In this document: positions 1 to 8,980 of the stretch, in pieces | Position numbering within the stretch: position 1 is the stretch's first letter | Layout of the letters: each line of letters opens with the position of its first letter | Origin: Crossaster papposus | Taxonomy: Eukaryota > Echinodermata > Asteroidea > Velatida > Solasteridae | Direction: 5' to 3' | Assembly: GCA_037893245.1 (NCBI GenBank) | Contig: JBAIAA010000011.1 | Coordinates: forward strand, 306,397 to 370,396 | DNA: 64,000 bases | Notes under the pieces: generated by a model | The model's database searches: none | Told to the model about the DNA's origin: nothing | The model's input: only the letters and a program-made list of their open reading frames with translations | Position numbers and translations under genes: made by a program

Positions 1-259
1 TACTCATACAAATTTTTTGTTGGGGTAGACCGTGCGGCAGTATGGAGTTATTACCCGGAATTTGTGCACGGTTTCTATTGTTTAACGGCGGTTAACCTGT
101 AAAAACCCTCTCTATCTATGGGGCTCCGCCCTATGGGCGTCGGGAGACCCAGAGTTCTAGGGGTACATCGACGGCACTGGCCGTCGTGGCCGCCGTGTAA
201 TTCGAGGCCTGGCATGTCGGGGAATCAGATTGTCATTTTATTAACTACTCTTTTTTTAG
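1..259. other. Left-edge non-coding DNA, probably intron
   Basis: No convincing gene is visible here. It ends in a pyrimidine-rich stretch and an AG (258-259) that serves as the acceptor of the USP44-like exon at 260, so it is most simply read as intron of that relic gene. The GC-rich patch at 120-220 was not recognised. Confidence 0.4.
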
Positions 260-500
260 GCTTGCTTGAGCTGCACCAATGAAGCTTGTTGACGCTACAA
301 TGAAGAGCATGCTGTGAAACACTTCCAGGAGACCAAACACCATTGAGGTCAATGACAGATATGTGTTTTGGTGAGTTAGGGTGCCATACTCTACAAACAA
401 TTGGTTGGTCACCACTCAAAATCGATAATTACACATTTGATGTGAAACTGCCTTGTTGAATTTACTAGAAACCATAACTATATCCTGGCAAATTCAAACA

Positions 501-537
501 CCATATGTGACCTGTTCCCACGAAACCCGGACAAAGT
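501..537 (+). repeat. Left 37-bp terminal inverted repeat
   Basis: Identical over 37 bases to the reverse complement of 6894-6930. Identity stops at the next inner base (A at 538). Confidence 0.93.
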
Positions 538-539
538 AG

Positions 540-1480
540 CAAAAATAAAAATTGAGTTTAGGCTATTTTCAAATTCTCCAGCTATTCAGCTTTCTAATGA
601 TATATAATTTGTATAGTTTTTCCCTCCATATGATCCCATGTGAAGGAATTTAGACCCCAGCTTTCACCCACCCATAAACAATTATTACGAGAAAACGAGA
701 GCTGTGTTCACAGGAAAAAACTCCACAAACACGTGGTGAATGTAATGTACACGCGTCAGCGCACTCCACAAGGTCAATCCAAAACCCCATAGCAACCACT
801 GTGTTCCTATTATTGGATTAATCTGACAATTGGCACACATCAAGAACATCTCTCGACAAATATTTTCTGAAAGTTTGAACAAAGTTTATTCAATAATGCA
901 AAAGTTATGACAGTTTATTTCTGTAGTGTTTTAAGTGAAATAAAAATATATCGGCACATCCACAAAAAATACTACAGGTACATGTACGTATACATGTACA
1001 TGTACTTTACAAACACATTTTCTGTACACGTGTACATTGTTTTGTATTGTGCTTATTTGTGTACGACCTTATGTTGAATTATAGTGATCTGATATTTTGA
1101 TTACTTTACCGGTTAATGCATTTTTTTGTATTGAACAAAAATAGATGAACCAAAACATAAACAAAGTTTCAATGTGACTGGCATTAGCAATTATTAGGCC
1201 AATTAAACGTTACTGAAAATGTAAAAACTAATACCAGTACTTTAGATGCGTCACCTTTACTTCTATTAAAATTGTTAACTAAACTGTCAAGTACATGTAT
1301 CTTTGGCAATGGTACAGCGTGAACTTTCGCAAAACGTTTTATAATATTTTCCAAATACAGGTACATGTATTTTGATTATTTTAAAATGTCGGCTATCTAG
1401 AGTATACATACATCTATACTGTTTTCTTTCTGCAATTTAATAGGCTTCTGGCACTATGTATCACACACTTTAATAAGGGT
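540..1480. other. Left non-coding arm of the transposon, with GTACAT repeats
   Basis: AT-rich and without coding signal. Short palindromic TACATGTAC runs cluster at about 975-1010 and recur at 1360-1370. Such GTACAT microsatellites are frequent in several marine invertebrate genomes. Confidence 0.5.
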
Positions 1481-1748
1481 CACATGACATTCATAATAAT
1501 GCAGCTACCAGCTCTGCTTGTACAGACAAAAATCATAATGGACACCGGATTACTATTAATAGAACATCAACAAAAATATAGTATGTCCATGTATGCATAC
1601 GTAGTGGTTAACCCCCACCCCCTCCCCCCCCCCCCCAAGTTTCAAGCATGTAAGTATGTACAGTACATGTATGTAAAATGTACATGTACATGTAAAATAT
1701 ACATGTACATTATACATGTTACATGTACATGTTACATGTTACCATTAA

Positions 1749-1982
1749 CCAGTTCTCGCCGGATGACGTATATAAACGCAAACATTTCCCCAGATTCAAA
1801 ACGGATGACGCATAAACACGCCAAGTTCAAGTTCGGAAATGTATGTCAGCAGCGGGCAAGGCCGGAAATGCGTGGGTGTGCTTCCCGGCACTATCAGCCT
1901 GAACACGCTTCGGATTGAGTTTCGTTAAAAATAATCCCGCCCGTGGGCTCGGCGATGTTAAAATAATCCTGGCGCGAACTGG
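1749..1982. mobile_element. 234-bp MITE flanked by TTAA (copy 1)
   Basis: The ends are CCAGTTCTCGCCGG and, inverted, CCTGGCGCGAACTGG, immediately flanked by TTAA at 1745-1748 and 1983-1986. A TTAA target duplication with ends starting CC fits the piggyBac type, although some Kolobok-like elements also use TTAA. It has no coding capacity. Confidence 0.72.
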
Positions 1983-2190
1983 TTAATAGAACATCCAAAA
2001 AAATATAGTATGTCCATGTATGCATACGTAGTGGTTAACCCCCACCCCCCCCCCACCCCCAGTTTCAAGCATGTAAGTATGTACAGTACCGGTACATGTA
2101 TATAAAATGTACATGTACATGTAAAATATACATGTACATTGTACATGTACCTTATACATGTTACATGTACATGTTACATGTTACTATTAA

Positions 2191-2424
2191 CCAGTTCGCG
2201 CCGGATGACGTATATAAACGCAAACATTTTCCCAGATTCAAAACGGATGACGCATAAACACGCCAAGTTCAAGTTCGGAAATGTATGTCAGCAGCGGACA
2301 AGGCCAGAAATGCGTGGGTTTGCTTCCCGGCACTATTAGCCTGAACACGCTTCGGATTGAGTTTCGTTAAAAATAATCTCGCCCGTGGGCTCGGCGATGT
2401 TAAAATAATCCCGGCGCGAACTGG
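2191..2424. mobile_element. 234-bp MITE flanked by TTAA (copy 2)
   Basis: Nearly identical to the copy at 1749-1982, with a cleaner terminal repeat (CCAGTTCGCGCCGG and its inverse). TTAA lies at 2187-2190 and 2425-2428. The surrounding DNA is duplicated too, so this copy arose by tandem duplication rather than a second insertion. Confidence 0.72.
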
Positions 2425-2502
2425 TTAATAGAACATCCAAAAAAATATAGTATGTCCATGTATGCATACGTAGTGGTTAACCCCCACCCCCTCCCCCCCC
2501 CA

Positions 2503-2632
2503 GTTTCAAGCATGTAAGTATGTACAGTACATGTATGTAAAATGTACATGTACATTTTACATGTACATTATACATTGTACATGTTACATGTTACATGTTA
2601 CATGTACTGTACATACTTACATGCTTGAAACT
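2503..2632. repeat. Palindromic GTACAT-rich hairpin
   Basis: CAGTTTCAAGCATGTAAG on the left is matched by its reverse complement ending at 2632. The interior is TACATG and TTACATG repeats, so nearly the whole segment can fold on itself. Confidence 0.7.
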
Positions 2633-2634
2633 GA

Positions 2635-2803
2635 AGTGTTGAATCAACATTATAAGTGTGTGGTCAGTGACTATACTCTTTAAAATTTGGATATTCAAAC
2701 TGATAAATTTAACACTCGCGTGTTGAGCTGTATTATGCATGTAATCCAACATTTTAAAGAGTAGTCACTGACCGCACGCTTTTAATGTTGATTTTTCAAC
2801 ACT
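2635..2803. mobile_element. ~170-bp fold-back MITE
   Basis: The first ~55 bases (AGTGTTGAATCAACATTA onward, including GGTCAGTGACTA and CTTTAAAAT) match the reverse complement of the last ~57 bases with only a few differences and gaps. The loop is about 50 bases. No coding frame and no clear target duplication are seen. Confidence 0.72.
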
Positions 2804-3035
2804 TGTTGGGGTACATGTTTGTGCACATTAAAGAGTGTCATGAATAAAGGGGTTGGGTGTTGATTTCTTGTGGGAAAACTTAAATTCACACGTGTGTAGC
2901 AGATTCAGACAACACATACATGCATAATTTGTCATTATGTATAAATTAAATACTGTTGTTTTTCTTTCTCGTTAGCGAGCTGACAGCCGAAGACATTGCG
3001 TGATCCCTATAAGTTTTAAGTTCATGGTCATGTAT

Positions 3036-6000
3036 TTAGGGAAGACGAGCACGACGAGCCAGTTTGATGAGTGGTTCATCGTCATCTGTAGAGTCTACAG
3101 TTGAAGATGAATCTCCAGACGAATCTGCATCCTCAGAATCTTCCGAATCGGTCTCTGCTGGTTCAGGCGACTTAGGAGGTGGACGTGGGCAAGTGATGTC
3201 CCGTGTCGAGGCACTGCAAAACTCTCGGATGTGCTTGTGCAAATACTCCATGCGGGCAAAGGACAAACCTTGAATTAGCAGAGGCTCAGGCAAGACCCTC
3301 GGTGGCAGGTTAGATGCATCCAAGAGAAGTTGGAACTCCTGTTCAACACTCTCTGCATGCAGCTTGGAGAACACCTTTCCAGGGTGATCATGACTAAACC
3401 TGAAGTGAATAAAATGAGGGAAAAATCATAGGATCAAAAATTGTGTTGGCATTTTTGGAGATTGACCTTCATAATAATTATCTTATCCTTCAAAATATTG
3501 AAACAAACAAGTTTTTATACATGTGATGGTGTATCACAAGACTACAATAATAAGTAAACAATAAATCTTACCTCATGTGGTGGCAAGACTTGATCTTCGG
3601 CATAGGTCGAAAATATGGGGACAGGAACTCCTGCCAGTTGTACGTTGGGACGATGCCATGGCCCTTCTCTGTGCCAACAACTCGTGGCACATTTACCCCC
3701 TTCACCGAGCTTGACCGTACCACTTCTTCTAAGTCAGCCAAGCAGCTGACCATGGTTCTGCGGTACCTCTGCTTTACTAAGCCAAAACACCAATCAGGGG
3801 CAAATTTGGTGTGTCCGGCAATCATAAAGTTCACGGTGATGGACTTATGTAACCTTGTCATTGCTCTCCAGGCAAAATACCACATTACGTATTTGTTTTT
3901 ATTTTGCCCTCCACAGTTGTCACAGTGTAAATGTACCTGTTCTTCCCCGAGACCAAAGTTCTCAAAGAAGTCGTGCAAATAGCTGATGACGGCATTTGAC
4001 CCCTTGCCAACCGAAACACCTTCGTCTATTAGGTAGTTGGCCTGTTGAGGGATTGCTTCACAGCACACTCCAAAGATCCCACACTTTCTAGGACAGAGAA
4101 AGTACATGGGCCCAGGCTGAAGGGGGTCACTTGGATAGTGGACTTGCTGGGCAAAGTCAAAAGCATAATGCATTTGACCAGGTCTGCTGCAGGCATCATT
4201 GCGGCCGAGCTTCTCCCCTTCGTTGACTGCTCTCTTAGCCTCCTCTACCATGTTGCGGTACAACTCCCTCTCCATGTAGACCAGACGCAGATGCTCCTCT
4301 TGGCATTGAAGGCGTTGGAGTTTCTGGTCCTCTGGCAAATTGGCGCTGCGGTACACCCCGTTGTTATTTTGTTGACATTGCCAACACAAGTCACTCATTG
4401 GTTTTGTTGTTAAGATGAAGGGTGTGTATCTTCTCCACATCTTTGTGAAGGTCGATCGCCTCGCAACCCTGTATTCTGGATCTCCTGTGAAAATAAAGCA
4501 ATTTTTTTTTCATTAAACAATTTAATGAATTATTAACATCAGACCTTTAAAATCGCGGCGTGAATAACATCAATTACATGTACAGGGTATGTTTCTCAAT
4601 TTTTATTTTTTTTATTAACCCTAACTCCCTAGGGTGTGTGCAAAATCATATTGATTTCGGAGGATTTTAAGGACTGTAGGGTTTAAAAAATTAAATAAAA
4701 CAAATATCAATGCAAATAACAACAACAAAATTGTTTACTCGTGTATGCAAGAGGTCTATAAAACCCCAAACAGAAATAAACAACATTCTACCTGCTACAA
4801 GACGGTCTTCGTTCGTTGACTCGAGCTGCGATTTGTACTGCCGCCATATTATTGATTTATTGTCCCGCGACGGAAGGAGTCTCACTCGGGGGTCAGAACA
4901 CTTGACCCCTGGTATGCGACCTGGAATGACCATGCCCTCCCTCTCTGCATAGTTCACGATGAATGTGATGGCTCGGGTGACGTCCTTGTCTGTCAATGCT
5001 CGTGTGTTATTCCTCCTCCCCCCAGCTCTGGTTTTAATTGGAACAACGCCGTTCTGTTCATAATGCCGAATGATGCTGGACAGCTGGTCATTTCCAATAC
5101 TAAAAATAAAATACAAATCATTATAAATATCAATAAAGCCTGTATTTTACCGTTACAAAGCAGTGAAATAATACAAATCACATGCCAAAATTAAGTCGTA
5201 AAAAGAACCTCAAGCCCATTTTTATTTTGAACCCCAATAGTACTTGAATCTAAAATTTAAAACAAAACATTACTCACTATAAACACTACTGTTACTTTTG
5301 GATTACTAAGTCATTATTGTTTTCATGGATATAACAATCTTAATTTCATGCGGAAGAACGCAAATATAAATATTTTGGTTGCACCTCAACAAGAACAAAA
5401 GTGATTATATTTATTGTAAAAGCATGCTTAGCCTTAATTGTTTTTCTTAATTGAACATTATACTTACTTGTGCATGAAAAGAAATGATTTGCGGCAGACA
5501 TGTGTTCCGTCGACGAGGTACGTCACTCGGCTTCTCGTTCTGTCTGTTTGACGTGCCCGTTTAGAGCATAGATTTTTTTTATTTTTTTTTATTGTTGAGC
5601 TGATTCGTCCCATTATGAACATCTTTCTCTCTCGCTTCGTCATCTCTGCATCAGACATCTGTGCACGCAGCTGCAAGATGTAGGCTGGCTCAAACTGGTT
5701 GGTACAAGGATCTTTGTTTGGGGGGCATGTACACTTGCTAAAGTTATTAATTTTGGCCAACTCTTCGTCATTGTCTGGAGAGGTCCAGTCATCGGTACCT
5801 TCAATATCGATGATTTGCTGGGCAAGGTCAGGTACCAGGCCAACAGCACCGTCTGCTGCACCGTCTATCTCCTCTTCAACTTCAGATTCCGATGAAGGAA
5901 AATCATCGATGTCCATGGGTTCCGGCTCAGACAAATCTGAGTACAGGTCATCATTCACATCATCATCATCATCTGAAGAAATACTGTCCACGAAATATTT

Positions 6001-6126
6001 GTTCAGAAGATCAGACAAATTTGCGCTGTCCCTCCCCGACAAGCCAAGAACGAGTGCTTCGTTTAACGCTGTCTTCAGCGTCGACGAGTCAGATTTCCCC
6101 GACGAGGTTGCAGCCTTGTCCGCCAT
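3036..6126 (-). CDS. DUF7869-type putative transposase, four exons, 747 aa
   Basis: Exons are 6126-5468, 5099-4792, 4484-3572 and 3399-3036. All three introns (368, 307 and 172 bases) have GT/AG ends, and phases join without a stop to a TAA at 3038-3036. The start is the ATGGCGGAC at 6126. Residues ~50-90 are very acidic. Residues ~221-322 form a basic segment (SIIRHYEQNGVVPIKTRAGG) that could bind DNA. Residues ~338-600 match the DUF7869 family of animal proteins as I remember it: a CWQC motif near 356-359, YAFDFAQQV (Asp ~432), RKCGIFGVCCEA, HCDNCGGQNKN (Asp ~511) and GHTKFAPDWCFG (Asp ~553). The C-terminal exon has FSHDHPGKVF and a Ser/Asp/Glu-rich tail. The three Asp residues are my candidates for a DDD/E centre. 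Lying alone between perfect terminal inverted repeats makes a transposase the best reading. Domain naming is from memory. Confidence 0.8.
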
Positions 6127-6893
6127 GGAATCGGGCTGCTTTCGTGACCTTTCCGTTGTGAAATATCACAAATATGTTTGGTAACTAATACTGGATAATA
6201 ACTCACTTCAATAGGCGTAAAATCGATGTCAAACACCCACTTCTAAACACGGAAATATCTCTCTAGTCTAACAGTAGCTAGCTACAGTAGCTTACCGCTC
6301 TCGGCATGCAGCGCGGCGCGTTCCACGTTGGCTAATTCTCGTACAAACGAGATAGTCTGGTTCTCAATGCTAGCGCAAAAAACTGTACTGATAATGTACA
6401 TGAACGTTCTAAGGGAACTCAACGATAGAGTAGATCATGTGATGCAAATTGACGAATCATGCTTCTCGTTATAGACGACCTAAGCAACAAGAAAATGGTT
6501 GTTTACAAGTTTTAGCTCAGTAAAGTGCGCTCCTACTGGCTTATTATGACGTCATTTCCCAATTTTATCAATGAAAATAAATTCTGCAAGACGCCAGCTT
6601 TACGGTGATACCAAATTTGTCAAGGGGGGGAGTGTTCCGCTTTGTATGAAAGCTATTTATTTTCGGTAACTTTGCGGTGATTTGCGAACTTTTGTATAAG
6701 TCCACGCTTCTATTGTTCACCGACATCGCTCCGAAAATGGGGAAAATAAGTATTTTACGTTAACTAATTTTACTAATTTTTAGATTAAAATGATAGACGA
6801 ATATGTATAGTATATGATCATCCCCTAAATTTTTTTTGACGATTCCACCCCGAAATGACTTTGCACGCTGTTTACGCAAAATGAATCGGTGCG
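6127..6893. other. Non-coding arm upstream of the transposase gene
   Basis: It should hold the promoter and 5' leader of the minus-strand gene at 3036-6126. No TATA box at a convincing distance or other named motif was identified. The last part merges into the right terminal repeat. Confidence 0.4.
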
Positions 6894-6930
6894 ACTTTGT
6901 CCGGGTTTCGTGGGAACAGGTCACATATGG
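6894..6930 (-). repeat. Right 37-bp terminal inverted repeat
   Basis: Perfect inverted partner of 501-537. It ends 260 bases before the second USP44-like exon. Confidence 0.93.
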
Positions 6931-7374
6931 CAAACTGTACACACAAACTGTTGGACTTTGATTCTGGAGGTATGCCTAACCCAGTGTAAAAGACTGTCAG
7001 CTTAGGGGTCCAGTACCCATCCTAACGGATTTCAACAAAACCTGGTGTTGAAGTTTGACTGGATGGGGATTGGGGTGTGGTACACAAGGTATTGGTGTAA
7101 GAATTCATTTTACAGTATATAAAATATCTCACATACGCTGTTGACATGTTTGTTGATAATTTCAATTGTAAATGTGAATGTTTATTGTAGTTATGAATGC
7201 GATGACTATATTCTGAATGACAATGCACCGGGTGATTTGAAACTGCTGCGTACAACCTTGGATGCGATCACCAAACAATTGCTGTATGAAAGTCAGACGA
7301 GGAGTGGTCGTCGTCTCTTGAGGGCGCTGTCCGTTGACACTGGAGAACAAATCAAACGCAGGTATTTGTGAATT

Positions 7375-7714
7375 ATGCTGCGTTCCAATCGCGTCGTGTT
7401 TATCGTGTTCACGAGTTCACGAGTCGTATAATGGCGTTCTAATCGCCTGGTAACTCGTGTTCACCAGTGGTGAACTCGAGGTGGGTTTTTTTTTCTCCAT
7501 GTTTACGACTTCATAACCAATGAAATACTCGCACATGCGTGTTGGTTCACGTACGAGTTCTTGCTCGATAAAGAATGTCCTTACCGCACGACTAACTCGT
7601 CTGTGCGCAAGCGTCTTGGTGAGTAGCGTTTGGAATGCAACCCACTCGTGAAAATGGAGAAATTCACGGTGAACACGATAAATATGACGCGATTGGAAGT
7701 TTGGAACGCAGCAT
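7375..7714. mobile_element. ~340-bp MITE with inverted ends ATGCTGCGTTCC
   Basis: The start reads ATGCTGCGTTCCAATCGCG and then TTTATCGTGTTCACG. The reverse complement of the end (7670-7714) gives the same sequence with a small insertion (AAACTT) and a few changes. It has no coding frame. It lies in the intron after the second USP44-like exon. Confidence 0.7.
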
Positions 7715-7718
7715 GTAT

Positions 7719-8131
7719 CCCCGGCTAGCGAATTGTTTTTTCACCGTAGGTGGGTGAGTCAAACTTCATGAATTATTCAGTAGTTGTATTGATCACTGTA
7801 CAACACTTAGGTTCTAGGTCTCTTTTCCCCTTTAAATTAAAAATTATCCAAAGATTTTAATTTGACTAGAAAAAAAGTGACCTACAGCAGGATTCGAACC
7901 AGGGATCTTAAATTCATAGCCCATCCCACTATCCACTACACTACGTATAGCAGTTCGACAACAGCTGTTCTTTAAAGCGATTTTAACTTGTTAACTATAA
8001 CAACAATGCTGTGACGTCATGTTTTATTCTGATGAATAAACATAACTTCTTATCCAAACTACTGAATAATTCAAAAAGTTTGACTCGCCCACCTGTACCG
8101 TACCTACGAAAAAAAATTCGCCCCCGGCTAG
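7719..8131. mobile_element. ~410-bp inverted-repeat element holding a tRNA-like segment
   Basis: The left arm (GCGAATTGTTTTTTC, then GGTGGGTGAGTCAAACTT and GAATTATTCAGTAGTT) matches the reverse complement of the right arm (8030-8131) with gaps. A tRNA-like sequence lies between the arms. Exact ends and a target duplication could not be fixed. Confidence 0.65.
7876..7952 (-). repeat. tRNA-derived (SINE-like) segment
   Basis: The minus strand reads GTAGTGTAGTGGATAGTG (A-box like), then 25-30 bases on GGTTCGAATCC, a perfect B-box core. The T stem pairs poorly and no acceptor stem forms with the flanks, so this is not a working tRNA gene but a tRNA-derived promoter remnant, probably a SINE head or pseudo-tRNA. 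Confidence 0.55.
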
Positions 8132-8980
8132 ACTCCGTGCAACTGACCTCTAGTGGCCGTTAAATCCAAGATTTGCATCCCATGTGGTTTTTTTTGTCAA
8201 ATTCTAATGCCGCGAAGCCTCCGAGGAAAGTTGATTTCCGAAGTGAAGGTTTTCTCTAAATTTTCGCTGTACTAAGTACAACTCAGTAGTAGGTAAGTTA
8301 AACCCCGCCACTCACTTCATATTTGAATACTAGGGTAAACACCCAAACAAATCTGCAAATAAACCTGGCCGACATTCTGACAAACAAACCTGATACTGAA
8401 TGTGCGCAAACCTATGGAGCCGAGTACCAGTTTTTTATCGATCGGTTGATTTCAACAGGTGGCGCCCTGTGCTACGGCGTACTTAGTAAAGAAAGGGAGC
8501 ATCGCGCGCACGGCTAACCACTCGAAAATATGTCCTCAAAAAAATTCCTCAATCTAAAAAGAAGACCAACTCTCATCGTATTTGAGGGCCAGAGGTGTTG
8601 TAGTAAATGATGAAAAGCACAAAGAGCTTGCCGAGAAGGCATACCGGGCCGAAAAGCTTGGTTTAGTTACAAAACCGCTCCCTTTGTCTCCTCATCATGC
8701 TTTGCGCTACGTCTTTGGGATTGCGATCAGCAACCTTATGTATGCTTTTATATTGTATTTTGAGAATAATTGTGGAAATCTTTTCACACATTGTTGCACT
8801 AGTAATTAAATTTAATAAAGCCTAGCATTTAGCCAATTTGATGTCGAACGTTAGACTGAACAATGTATTTTTAAGGTCGAACAAAACAAAACATGCTGTC
8901 ACGTGGGTTTGTTATTTAAAATTCGGTCTCAGAATTCATTGCTCACAACTGAGCCAACTCGACCGTAGGTCCGATAAATG
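8132..8980 (+). other. Intergenic DNA with a possible SAP-like coding fragment
   Basis: At 8558-8700 one plus-strand frame reads EDQLSSYLRARGVVVNDEKH followed by KELAEKAYRAEKLGL. This resembles the SAP-type helix pair found at the start of some transposon-linked proteins in marine invertebrates. No intact start or continuation is visible and the frame runs on into AT-rich DNA. An open frame at 8323-8517 was not recognised. The rest appears non-coding. Confidence 0.35.

Larger units (their letters stand above)
1560..2632. repeat. Tandem duplication of ~427/442 bp, about 2.4 copies
   Basis: The sequence beginning TAGAACATC and ATAGTATGTCCATGTATGC recurs at 1560, 1987 and 2429. Each unit has a poly-C tract, then TTTCAAGCATGTAAGTATG, TACATG repeats and, in the first two copies, a 234-bp TTAA-flanked MITE. 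The third copy is truncated and runs into an inverted partner at about 2600-2632. Confidence 0.85.
501..6930 (-). mobile_element. 6.43-kb DNA transposon with perfect 37-bp terminal inverted repeats
   Basis: Bases 501-537 are the exact reverse complement of 6894-6930 (outermost bases CCATATGTGACCTGTTCC, inward). Between them lies a single spliced minus-strand gene (3036-6126) with DDE-like features, which is the layout of an autonomous cut-and-paste transposon. The inner 0.9 kb on the left and 0.7 kb on the right are non-coding, and smaller MITEs are nested at 1749-2803. No clean target-site duplication is visible. CAAAC occurs at 495-499 and 6931-6935, offset by one base from the left repeat end. 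The element sits in an intron of the USP44-like relic. Perfect repeats and an intact gene suggest a young copy. Confidence 0.85.
260..7361 (+). pseudogene. USP44/USP49-like zf-UBP gene relic, two exons
   Basis: Two exon pieces read as the zinc-finger ubiquitin-binding domain of a USP44/USP49-type deubiquitinase, a family in which this N-terminal domain binds free ubiquitin C-termini. Exon 260-370 reads ACLSCTNEAC-stop-RYNEEHAVKHFQETKH, then in a shifted frame EVNDRYVF. Exon 7191-7361 reads [20 protein letters not shown] and continues to [12 protein letters not shown]. The pieces are flanked by AG at 258-259, GTGAGT at 371, AG at 7189-7190 and GT at 7362. Their phases join exactly: TG plus T restores a Cys codon in the expected CY/EC setting. 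A TGA at 290-292 replaces the expected Gly after the Cys, and bases are missing around 335-343, where family members have roughly HPLALEV, so the frame shifts. The 6.4-kb transposon lies in the intron between them. No catalytic USP domain follows, so I read it as a pseudogene. The family call rests on remembered sequences. Confidence 0.72.

Noticed and set aside
290-292. TGA read as selenocysteine or another recoded residue
   Set aside because: The family has Gly at this place, a nearby deletion also breaks the frame, and GGA to TGA is a simple mutation. A pseudogene is the simpler reading.
3064-6184. Plus-strand frames over the transposase exons, such as 5699-6184 and 3575-3982
   Set aside because: They are antisense shadows of the minus-strand exons, which have matching splice sites and family motifs.
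495-6935. CAAAC as a 5-bp target-site duplication of the large transposon
   Set aside because: It would require the left end to include one extra base relative to the right. It is too short and offset to accept without an empty-site comparison.
7876-7952. Functional tRNA gene on the minus strand
   Set aside because: The B-box is perfect, but the T stem and acceptor stem do not pair, and it sits inside an inverted-repeat element.
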